From Caldilineaceae bacterium (GTDB taxonomy: Bacteria > Chloroflexota > Anaerolineae > Caldilineales > Caldilineaceae), in the NCBI GenBank assembly GCA_020634815.1, contig JACKBA010000035.1:4091-68090 (forward strand): DNA of 64,000 nucleotides, read 5' to 3'. Positions within the stretch are counted from its first letter, which is position 1, and each line of letters opens with the position of its first letter. The notes beneath the pieces were generated by a model. The model did no database searches. It was not told the origin of the DNA and saw only the letters and a list, made by a program, of their open reading frames with translations. Shown here piece after piece: positions 1-8,500 of the stretch. Position numbers and translations under genes: made by a program.

Positions 1-2195
1 GCGCCGACGCGCTCGCCCAGCTCATAGGGGCGCCACGGAAAGTCGCCGCGCCAGAAGGGCATGCGCGGCGTCGCGCCCGGCGCATCGGCGACGATGACTT
101 TGTCGTCGGTCAGCTCGATGACGCGCCAGACCTGCGAGCCGAGCAGCAGCGTGTCGCCGACGCGCGTCTCGTAGACGAACTCCTCGTCCAGCTCGCCGAG
201 CTTGGTCTTGCCGTCGGCCAGGTAGGCGTTGAACGCGCCGCGGTCGGAGATGGTGCCGCCGTTGGTCAGCGCCAGCAGCCGCGACCCCGGCAGCGCGGCC
301 AGCCGGTTGTTGACGCGATCCCACACCAGCCGCGGCCGCAGTTCGCGATGCGCCTGGCTGGGATAGCGCCCGGAAAGCATGTCGAGCACGGCGGTGTAGG
401 CGCGCGGCGTCAACTCGCCATACGGGTAGGCGCCGCGGAGCAAGGCGTAGAGTTCATCGACCTCCCATTCCTCCACCGAGACCATAGCCACGATCTGCTG
501 CGCCAAAATATCGAGCGAGTTGCGCGGCGTGTGGATCGGCTCGACCTCGCCGCGCAACATGCCGCCGGCCACCGCCGCCGCCTCCATGATGTCCTCGCGA
601 TGCGTGGGGAAGATGCGCCCGCGGCTGGTCTGGCCGACGAGATGGCCGGCGCGGCCCACGCGCTGCAAGCCCTGCGCCACCGACTTGGGCGACTGCAACT
701 GCACGACGAGATCGACCGTGCCGATGTCGATGCCCAGTTCCAGCGACGAGGTGCCGATGAGCGCCGGCAGCGTGCCCGCCTTGAGCGCCTGCTCCAGCGC
801 CAGCCGCGTCTCCTTGGACATGCTGCCGTGGTGGGCGCGGATGGGGTCGGCATGCGTCCCGCGCCCCGCGCCAAACATGCCCATGCCTTTGGGGACGCCG
901 CCTTCGTAGAGGGAGGCGCCGCGGGAGGCGTCAAACGTCAAACGTGAATCGTCAAACGTCAAACGTGAGGCGTCAGGCGTGATGCGTGATTCGTGGTGCG
1001 TAATGCGTGAGTCGTCGGGAGTGATGCGTGATTCGTGATGCGTAATGTGTGAGGCGTCGGGCGTGACGTTTGGCTCGTGACTCGTGACGTCTGACGTTTG
1101 ACGCATGACTCGTGACTCGTCATCCGCCCCTCGCCCCTCGCCCCTTGCCCCTCGCTCTTCATTAATCCAATCCGACGCCCGCTCCGCCAACCGCCGGTTG
1201 TTGACGAAGATGAGCGTGGTGCGGTGCTCGTCGATGAGGTCGACGACGCGCGGCACGATGAGCGGCCAGATCGACTCGCCGCCGAGCGCGCGGAAGTCGT
1301 CGACAACGGTCTCCACCTGCACGTCGAGCTGCTTGCGATAGCCGGCATCGACGATGGTGACGGGGCGCTCGACCAGCGTGCGTTCTTCGCCCTCGCCCTG
1401 CCAGGCTGCGCCCCCCAGGTAGCGCGCCACTTCGTCCAGCGGGCGGATGGTGGCGGAGAGGCCGATGCGCTGGATGGGCTGGTTCGCCAGCGCCTGCAAG
1501 CGCTCCAGGCTCACGGCCAGGTGCACGCCGCGCTTGGAGCCGGCGAGGGTGTGGATCTCGTCGACGATGACCGTCTGCACCGTGCGGAACATCTCGCGCG
1601 CCGCCGGGCTGGTGAGCAGGATGTAGAGCGACTCCGGCGTGGTGATGAGGATGTGCGGCGGCTTGCGCAGCATGGCCTGGCGCTCGCGCGAGGGCGTGTC
1701 GCCCGACCGCACCGCGACGCTGATGTCGGGCAGATCCTCGCCCATCGCCTGCGCCACACGCCGAATCCCCGCCAACGGCACGCGCAGGTTGCGCTCGATG
1801 TCGTTGTTGAGCGCCTTGAGCGGCGAGAGATAAATCAGTTGAAGCGAGGGGCGAGGGGCGAGGGGCGAGGGGCGGCGAGAGTTGCGAGTTGCGAGGGGCG
1901 AGGGGCGAGACGTGACGGTGTCGCCATGATCCGATAAGCTCGCTGCCGAAGACGAGTGCGCATCGACGTCGCCCCTCGCCCCTCGCCCCTCCGAACTAAA
2001 GAGGCGATCGATGCCCCACAAGAACGCCGACAACGTCTTGCCCGAGCCGGTGGGAGCGAGGATCAGCGTGTGGTCGCCGCGCTGGATGGCGGGCCAGCCT
2101 TGCTGCTGCGGCGGCGTGGGCTGGCCGAGCGTCTGCGTGAACCAGGCACGCGTGGCAGGCAGAAAAACGTCGAGCGGGCTGGACTGATCGGTCAT
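1..2195 (-). CDS. lhr: Lhr-family DEAD/DEAH helicase, 5' part (runs off window)
   Basis: This is a superfamily 2 ATP-dependent nucleic-acid helicase; Lhr proteins are linked to DNA repair and RNA metabolism. The frame is open from the ATG at 2195 to the window edge (about 731 codons seen; the C-terminus is missing). Visible motifs are the N-terminal pT-x-Q-x-GWPAI block, Walker A APTGSGKT (residues 47-54), DEIH box (212-215), SATIRP, the HHGSMSKETR block around residue 459 and the motif VI-like QRVGRAGH. All of these share one frame, which I checked at four points. Two low-complexity tracts, after LFSS and after SDWINEE, interrupt conserved sequence but keep the frame, so the gene reads as intact. 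GGAG lies about 8 nt before the ATG, and a TATACT -10 box lies upstream. An alternative reading is a pseudogene bearing repeats, but no stop or frameshift was found. Confidence 0.9.
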   Translation of the reverse strand, partial: MTDQSSPLDVFLPATRAWFTQTLGQPTPPQQQGWPAIQRGDHTLILAPTGSGKTLSAFLWGIDRLFSSEGRGARGDVDAHSSSAASLSDHGDTVTSRPSPLATRNSRRPSPLAPRPSLQLIYLSPLKALNNDIERNLRVPLAGIRRVAQAMGEDLPDISVAVRSGDTPSRERQAMLRKPPHILITTPESLYILLTSPAAREMFRTVQTVIVDEIHTLAGSKRGVHLAVSLERLQALANQPIQRIGLSATIRPLDEVARYLGGAAWQGEGEERTLVERPVTIVDAGYRKQLDVQVETVVDDFRALGGESIWPLIVPRVVDLIDEHRTTLIFVNNRRLAERASDWINEERGARGEGRGADDESRVMRQTSDVTSHEPNVTPDASHITHHESRITPDDSRITHHESRITPDASRLTFDDSRLTFDASRGASLYEGGVPKGMGMFGAGRGTHADPIRAHHGSMSKETRLALEQALKAGTLPALIGTSSLELGIDIGTVDLVVQLQSPKSVAQGLQRVGRAGHLVGQTSRGRIFPTHREDIMEAAAVAGGMLRGEVEPIHTPRNSLDILAQQIVAMVSVEEWEVDELYALLRGAYPYGELTPRAYTAVLDMLSGRYPSQAHRELRPRLVWDRVNNRLAALPGSRLLALTNGGTISDRGAFNAYLADGKTKLGELDEEFVYETRVGDTLLLGSQVWRVIELTDDKVIVADAPGATPRMPFWRGDFPWRPYELGERVG
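929..1160. repeat. In-frame minisatellite tract 2 inside lhr
   Basis: The tract is made of short degenerate words (CGTGATGCGTGATTCGTG type, then GAGGGGCGAGGGGC type). Read in the lhr direction it encodes SRIT/HHESRITPDD-like repeats with no stop codon. Read on the plus strand the same words contain TGA and TAA. The first word family also occurs between genes at 36016-36050. Confidence 0.85.
1844..1990. repeat. In-frame minisatellite tract 1 inside lhr
   Basis: GCGAGGGGCGAGGGGC-type words flank a short unique segment. In the lhr frame they encode RPSPLAPRPS-like and GARG-like low-complexity sequence between the Walker A region and the conserved LIYLSPLKAL block. This is an insertion relative to the Lhr family core, and the frame is kept. 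Confidence 0.85.
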
Positions 2196-2208
2196 CGGTC
2201 GGGCTCCA

Positions 2209-2237
2209 TGCGAACATATGTGCGCATCGCTAGTATA
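2209..2237 (-). promoter_or_regulatory. lhr promoter with operator-like palindrome
   Basis: On the minus strand a TATACT -10 hexamer (2237-2232) is followed by an 18-bp near-palindrome at 2209-2226 with core ACATATGT and one mismatched pair. The palindrome covers the expected transcription start of lhr. Its GCACATATGT core is shared with the outer palindromes of the array at 2368 and 2760. No convincing -35 box is seen. The operator role is inferred. Confidence 0.5.
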
Positions 2238-2316
2238 CCACAGGTCGCCGGCGGCGCCGTCAAGGCAATGACCACGCATTTCTCGGCCAAAAGCGGCGAT
2301 CCGGCCATTTTCATCG

Positions 2317-2780
2317 AGCGTACCGAGGCCACGACCGAGCGCGCCGAGGCCAAGACCGAGCAAACCTTGCACATATGTGCATGACCGAGGCCAAGACCGA
2401 GCGCACCGTGAATATATATTCATGACCGAGGCCAGGACCGAGCGCACCGAAGCCGCGACCGAGCGCACCGTGAATATATATTCATGACCGAGGCGAAGAC
2501 CGAGCGCGCCGTGAATATATATTCATGACCGAGGCGAAGACCGAGCGCGCCGAGGCCGCGACCGAGCGCACCGTGAATATATATTCATGACCGAGGCGAA
2601 GACCGAGCGTACCGAGGCCGCGACCGAGCGCGCCGTGAATATAAATTCATGACCAAGGCCAAGACCGAGCGTACCGAGGCCGCGACCGAGCGCGCCGTGA
2701 ATATATATTCATGACCAAGGCCAAGACCGAGCGTACCGAGGCCGCGACCAAGCAAACCTTGCACATATGTGCATGACCGA
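2317..2780. repeat. Array of eight phased 14-bp palindromes
   Basis: Eight palindromes start at 2368, 2409, 2471, 2512, 2574, 2636, 2698 and 2760, at intervals of 41, 62, 41, 62, 62, 62 and 62 bp. The first and last are TGCACATATGTGCA. The six inner ones are TGAATATATATTCA, one of which (2636) has a single base change. Between them run copies of a 21-bp GC-rich subrepeat (ACCGAGCGNNCCGAGGCC type), so the two intervals differ by exactly one subrepeat. The AT-rich palindromes stand out against GC-rich spacers. Each palindrome is followed by TGACC and creates an ATGA motif. Confidence 0.9.
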
Positions 2781-3153
2781 GGCCGCGACCGAGCGAACCA
2801 AAGCGATGATGGACTGTCCCGCGCGCACGATCGACAGTCTCGCGCACATTTGGCCGCGCCCGCGACGAAGATCGACCTGCCGCAGTTCACCAGCGACATA
2901 CCGTGCAAAAATGCACACGCTCGACGCTACAATCGGCAAGGCCTGGACTCTGATCGGCAAGTGCGACGCGCGGCGCGACGCGCCCTCACTCTCGATCAAC
3001 GCGCCTGGCGCCATCGCCGGCAAGGCGAGGCGCAAGAACGACGATTGTCCCGCCGCGCCAGCCCACAGCAGCCTTTGGTAGGTAGTCTTGATACCGATTC
3101 GGCCAACTCGGCCCAGGGAGCCGCCGTCAGCCGGGTGCAGGGTTGACGGCGCG
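2781..3153. other. Gene-free stretch after palindrome array
   Basis: No recognisable gene is present. An open frame from the ATG at 2773 to 3081 (102 codons) begins with the array's own TEAATER-type peptide and then becomes arginine-rich low-complexity sequence; it resembles no family I know and is probably not a gene. A half-palindrome (TGCA, four bases, TGCA) lies near 2908. The 3' end of the hybrid kinase gene begins at 3154. Confidence 0.5.
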
Positions 3154-5055
3154 TTAGCGCCGGCCCAGGGCGCCGCTGATAACGCGGCTCAGGTCATCAC
3201 GGCTGGCCGGCTTGAGCAACCACCCAGCCATGCCACTCGCAGTCAGCCGATCCAATTCCCTCGTCAGCGGATGGCCGCTCAGAATGACCACAGGAATGTC
3301 CACGCCGCGCCGGCGCAATTCGAGCAGCAAGGCATCGCCCCCCATGACGGGCATGACCAGATCAGTCAGGATCAGGTCGACCGGCCCCACGGTCGCTTCC
3401 AGCACTGCGAGCGCTTCCTGACCGTTGCGGGCGTGAAGAGTTGTATATCCGAGCATCTCGAGCAGTTCGCTCATGGCCTCGAGGAGAAGGTCGTTGTCCT
3501 CGACAAGCAATATTGACTCACCGTGGCCAAAGTGATCGTCGGGAGATTCTTCATGCGACACATCGATGACCGTCTGCGATGTTGCCGGGAGATAGATTGT
3601 GAACGTCGTGCCCTGCCCGACAACCGACTGCACGTCAATCTCGCCGCCATGTTGCTTGACGATGCCATAGACCTGCGCCAGGCCAAGCCCGGTGCCATGC
3701 CCGCGCGGCTTGGTGGTGAAAAACGGTTCGAAGAGATGTGGCAGAATCTCAGAAGTCACGCCGGTCCCGCTGTCGGCAATCTCCAGGCGGAACCAGGCGC
3801 CCTCACTCATATGCTCGTGAGGACGATCCCCCGAGGCTGCCAGTGCAATGTGAAAGCTCCTCCCACTGGGCATTGCATCGCGTGCATTGACAGCCAGGTT
3901 CATGACCATCTGCTGGATGCGCGTCGGATCGGCGGTGATCACATACTCGCCCGGTTCGGACGATAGTTCGATACCGATGTTCTCGGGCAAGATGCGTTTT
4001 AGCAGCGTGACCTGGGTCTCTAAAACCGTCCGCAGGTCAATCGGCTGGCGATCCAAAACGGCACGCCGTCCAAAATCCAGGATCTGCTGAATGAGCGTGA
4101 TCGCCAGGTTGATCTGCTGGCCGATGACGGCAAGGCGATCGCGGACGCGCGGGCTCAGGGCCGCAGTCTCGGCAGCAAGCGCAGTCTGGATGTTGATGAT
4201 CGACAGGATATTGTTGAAATCGTGCGCGATACCGGCGGCCAATTGGCCCACTGCGGCCAGCCGTTCCTGGCGGTGAAGCTGGTCTTGCACCGAGCGCTGT
4301 TCGGTGACATCGTCGACTACGACCACCCACTCGCCCAGGCTTCCTCCCTCATCGCCGGAGACGGGGCGAGCCATCACAAGAAAGACGTGCCCGTCGACCG
4401 TGATTTCCTGCCATGAAGCGAGCATCGGCGCGGCGATCAATTGCTGAAAAGAGAGGTCGCCAAAACGGTCAGCCCGTACGCCGATCGCGCACGCAAATAG
4501 GCCGGGCGGCAGTTGCGCGGCCATCGGGTTGACCGACAGAATCCGCCCATCACCATCCAGCATGATTACCCCGACCGGGATGGTGTCGAGGATACGGACA
4601 ACCTGGTCGGCTTGCGCACGCAAACGGGCGAGTAAGGTTGCGCGCTCCGCCTCGCTCCGCTTGCGCTCAATGGCGTAGCGGATTGCGCGCGGCAACAGAT
4701 AGCCCTGCACCTGTCCCTTGATGAGATAGTCCTGTGCACCCTCACCAATTGCCTTGAGGGCCGTGGCTTCATCGTCAAGACCCGTCAAGACGATAATCGG
4801 AACATCGGGCACCGTCGCACGCACCCGCGCAAAGGTATTCCACCCCTGGCTATCCGGCAGGCCAAGGTCGGTCAGAACGACGTCGACCTGCCGGTCGCGC
4901 TGAAGGTGATCGATGCCGGAGGCCAGCCGGTCGACGCGTTCGAGCTTGAAGGTGGCCGGCCGCGCTTCGCCCAACATTTCTTGAATCAGGCGGGCGTCAC
5001 CTGGATTGTCCTCGATCAATAGGATGCTGATTGAATCGCTTGCAGAAGTGGGCAT
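3154..5055 (-). CDS. Hybrid sensor kinase REC-PAS-HisKA-HATPase-REC
   Basis: A soluble hybrid histidine kinase of 633 aa. The N-terminal receiver (about residues 7-125, LLIEDNPGDAR, phospho-acceptor in LTDLGLPD) is followed by a PAS domain (about 145-250), an H-box with HDFNN (about 280), a HATPase domain with NLAVNARDAMP and GTGLGL (about 370-490), and a C-terminal receiver (LLVEDND, LTDLVMP). No membrane segment is seen. The ATG at 5055 was chosen because it follows the response-regulator stop by 10 nt with AGGAT upstream; an in-frame ATG at 5079 would overlap that gene. It is the last gene of a four-gene signalling cluster and probably acts after the membrane kinase and regulator upstream. 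Confidence 0.9.
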   Translation of the reverse strand: MPTSASDSISILLIEDNPGDARLIQEMLGEARPATFKLERVDRLASGIDHLQRDRQVDVVLTDLGLPDSQGWNTFARVRATVPDVPIIVLTGLDDEATALKAIGEGAQDYLIKGQVQGYLLPRAIRYAIERKRSEAERATLLARLRAQADQVVRILDTIPVGVIMLDGDGRILSVNPMAAQLPPGLFACAIGVRADRFGDLSFQQLIAAPMLASWQEITVDGHVFLVMARPVSGDEGGSLGEWVVVVDDVTEQRSVQDQLHRQERLAAVGQLAAGIAHDFNNILSIINIQTALAAETAALSPRVRDRLAVIGQQINLAITLIQQILDFGRRAVLDRQPIDLRTVLETQVTLLKRILPENIGIELSSEPGEYVITADPTRIQQMVMNLAVNARDAMPSGRSFHIALAASGDRPHEHMSEGAWFRLEIADSGTGVTSEILPHLFEPFFTTKPRGHGTGLGLAQVYGIVKQHGGEIDVQSVVGQGTTFTIYLPATSQTVIDVSHEESPDDHFGHGESILLVEDNDLLLEAMSELLEMLGYTTLHARNGQEALAVLEATVGPVDLILTDLVMPVMGGDALLLELRRRGVDIPVVILSGHPLTRELDRLTASGMAGWLLKPASRDDLSRVISGALGRR

Positions 5056-5065
5056 TGCGGCTATC

Positions 5066-5521
5066 CTAAGTCTCGCCATTCGGCGGAAGGTTCACGATGC
5101 TGAACCAGAAGCTATCGATGGACTTGACGACCTCGATAAACTGGTCCAGTTCCACCGGCTTCGTAACGTAACAATTGGCGTGCAGATTGTAGGCACGCAG
5201 GACATCTTCCTCCGCTGCGGAGGTCGTGAGCACGACAACCGGAATCCGCTTCAGGTTGTCGTCACCTTTGATGATGGCCAGCAGCTCGCGGCCATCCATT
5301 CTGGGCAGGTTCAGGTCGAGCAAGATCACATCCGGGCGCACGGCGTTGGCATAGCGACTTTCTTTGCGCAGGTATTCCAGCGCCGTCACGCCATCAGGCA
5401 CGACATTGAGCCGATTCAGCACCTTGGCATCGCGCATGGCCTCTTGTGTGAGGCGCACGTCCCCTGGATTGTCCTCCACCAACAAGATCTCGATCGGGCG
5501 GCCAAGCGTTCCATCATTCAT
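5066..5521 (-). CDS. Single-domain response regulator (Rcp1-like)
   Basis: A stand-alone receiver domain of 151 aa with no output domain. It has the acidic pocket (EILLVEDNPGD), phospho-acceptor Asp in ILLDLNLPRMDG, the TTS switch and the KP motif (CYVTKPVEL). The family resembles Rcp1-type regulators that serve phytochrome-like kinases with a HDLQEP H-box, which is what the gene just upstream encodes. The start at 5521 is supported by AGGAGG 7 nt upstream; a longer open frame to 5665 would overlap the kinase gene and is rejected. The gap to the kinase stop at 5565 is 43 nt and to the next gene 10 nt, so an operon is likely. Confidence 0.92.
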   Translation of the reverse strand: MNDGTLGRPIEILLVEDNPGDVRLTQEAMRDAKVLNRLNVVPDGVTALEYLRKESRYANAVRPDVILLDLNLPRMDGRELLAIIKGDDNLKRIPVVVLTTSAAEEDVLRAYNLHANCYVTKPVELDQFIEVVKSIDSFWFSIVNLPPNGET

Positions 5522-5564
5522 CGTTTTCCTCCTTTCAACCATTGTCGTATTCGTACGCCTTCGG

Positions 5565-8500
5565 TTACGCGTCTTCCAGGTGGTGCTGGGGCAACGTGAA
5601 CAAAAAGGTTGCCCCTGCGCCCGGGGTCGATTCGACCCAGATGCGACCGCCGTGCCGCTCGACAATGCGTTTTGCTATCGCCAGACCAATGCCGGTTCCC
5701 GGATACTCAGACCGCGTATGAAGGCGTTGGAAGATGACAAAGACACGGTCCACGTATTGTGCATCGATGCCGATGCCGTTGTCGCTTACGGAGAAGAGCC
5801 ATTCAGGCGCAGAGGGCGTTTCTACGCTGCTTTCATCAACCAGACGAGCCGAGATGTGCACGCGCGGCGCAGCCTCGCCGCGGAATTTGACGGCATTGGC
5901 GACCAGGTTCTGGAAGAGCTGGCGCAATTGCGTGGCGTCGCCATCCACCGTAGGGAGTTTGTCGTGAGTAACGGTGGCATCCGCCTCGGCAATGACGAAT
6001 TGCAGATTGGCGAGCACTTCAGCCAGCACCGCGTTGCAGTCCGTCGGCGCAAAGTCGCTGCCGCGCGTCGTCACACGCGAGAACGCGAGGAGGTCGCTGA
6101 TCATCTTCTGCATACGGCTTGCGCCCTCGACGGCATAGGAGATGAAATCGTCGGCGTCGGCGTCGAGACGTCCCTTGTAGCGGCGCTCGAGGAGCTGCGT
6201 ATAGCTGGCGACCATGCGCAGCGGCTCCTGGAGATCGTGCGACGCGATATAGGCGAAGCGTTCCAGTTCCTCGTTGGAGCGCATCAGTTCCGCCGTGCGT
6301 TCTTCGACACGCTTCTCCAGTTCGGCATACGATCGACGCAGCGCGTCTTCAAGATGTCGTCGATAGGTAATGTCCGTCATTGCATAGACGAAGCGCTCGC
6401 ACCCCGATGGCACCCGCCCTACATGGCTCACCGTTACCGAGAACCAGGCGCCGGCGTCGTCATCGGGGCCGTGGTGCGTTTCAAATGTGATGGGTTCCGC
6501 TTCCTGAAGACTTGCCGCCATGGCGTCGGTCCACTGTTGCACAATGGCCGGCGCAGTGCCGAGCGCCAACGCCGGCTGACCGTGGATGGAGAGCGCATCG
6601 TGCCCCCAGTAGCGCGCGCTGGCAGCATTGACGCGCACGAAGCGCATGTCACCATCGACCAGATCGACGATCCCGCGTAAGGCGCCGGGGCTCTCGAAGA
6701 AGCTGCGCAGCATATCCTCGCTTGCGGCCAGTTCGGCCGTGCGCTGGGCGACGCGGTCTTCCAGTTCCAGCGCGTGGCGCTGCACCTGCTGGTAGAGCCG
6801 TGCATTCTGGATTGCAATTGTCAATTGGTCAGCAATTAAAGAGAGGGCTTCCAGGTCTTCGGCGGCGTAGCAACCGGGCCGGCTGCTGGCCTGCGTCAGC
6901 ACCCCGATAACGCGGTCGTTCTGTACGAGTGGGACCAGCATGCGCGAGTGGATGCCTTCGCGGCGCAACGCTGCATTCTCAGGCCAGTCGCCGTTCTCGC
7001 CGATTTCGTTCTCCACGAAAGGTTTGCGGTGCGTTACCAGCCACTCCATGATCGAGCCGCGCACCGGTCGCCAGACATCTACGGCAAATTGCGGCGTACC
7101 GCGCGTCCACTGCCGTGCGATCTGCCATTGCTCCCCTGTCTCATCGAGCAGTACGATCGACGTGCGATCCAGTTCGAACAGGCGCGCAAGCTCGCCCAGA
7201 AAGGCATCGAAGACGACATCAACGTTGAGATTGGAAGAGATGATGTGGTCCAGACGGTTGACGACGGCGAGCCGTTCCGCATAGCGCCTGATGGCAAGCT
7301 GGGCCTTGCGGTGCTCGGAAATGTCGAAACCCAGCACGGCCAGACGCACGACGGCGCCCTGTTGATCCTTGACCGGCGAGAAGGTGTTGTCGATGATGCG
7401 ACCGAACCGGACATCCTCAAAGCGCGCGACGTGTCCGGTGCGCAGGGCTTCTTCGGCATAGACGCGGCGGCTATGGCTTACATCCGGCGGCAGGAGATCA
7501 TAGACGTTGGCGCCTATCACCTCGCCCAGGCGCCGGCCGATGCGTTCGGCAAATGTCTCGTTTGCGGCAAGGATATGCCCGGCAGGATCGAGCAGAAACG
7601 CCGATTCGGAGATGCCGTTCAGCAGGGCCCGGGCGGTCTCCTCGCTGGCGCGCAACGCTTCGGTGCGCTCGGTGACGCGCTGCTCCAATTGGGCAGCCAA
7701 GGCCGACACTTCATCAAAGAGGCGAACGTTCTCCAAGGCGATGGCTGTCTGCTCGGCAAATGTGGCGACCACCGGCCCATCGGCCGCACTCAGATCGCCG
7801 CTGGCGACAGCCAGCAGGCCGATCGCCCCCTCTTCGCCGGCGATCGGCACACAGATGAGCGGCTGCAATCCATAGCGGGCGATAATCGTCTCCGCAGCGG
7901 CAGGCGGGAGCCACCCGAGCACCGCGGCGCAAATCGCGCGCGGTTCGGCGAAAAATGCCGGCGTCGTGCTGCCGAGCACTTCTGCCACCGTCCCCCCATC
8001 GCCGATGTCGACCGCGCGGACGGCGGGTTCCGCAACAGCGTTCGCTGGGTCGGGGAAAAGGTCGACGGTCGAATGGGTGAGTTCCAACTGCGCGCTGTCG
8101 CGATCGAGCCGAAAGAGCATGGCGTGGTAGCCCACGTCACTGATGACGCCTGCAACCGCTTCTTCGATTGCCGATGATGTGCGCGCCCTCTGGACGACCT
8201 CAGCCGCCTTGTTCAATGCCTCCAGCAATCTCTGGCTGCGCAGCGACTCGTCGCGGGCATATTGCAGGTTGCCTGCCATGGCATTGAATGCTGCCCCCAG
8301 TTGCCCGATCTCATCGCGCGCGCTTGACTGAATGCGAAAGGCCAGGTTGCCCTGCCCGATTTCATCGGCGCCCCTGACGAGCCGGAGGATCGGTCGCGTG
8401 ATGCCCAAGGCCAGTCCTATGGCGAGTGCCGCGGCGACCAGCAACGATGAAAGCCCAATGAGGATGATCGTGTTGCGAAAGCTGTAGACGGGCGCGAAGG

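Noticed and set aside
1..2195. Helicase pseudogene broken by repeats
   Set aside because: Four conserved motifs on both sides of each tract are in one frame and no stop was found through either tract.
2317..2780. CRISPR array
   Set aside because: Regular spacing suggested it, but the segments between palindromes are themselves copies of a 21-bp repeat, not unique spacers, and no cas genes are near.
2773..3081. A 102-aa gene after the palindrome array
   Set aside because: It starts inside the repeat, turns into Arg-rich low-complexity sequence, and has no ribosome site or recognisable family.
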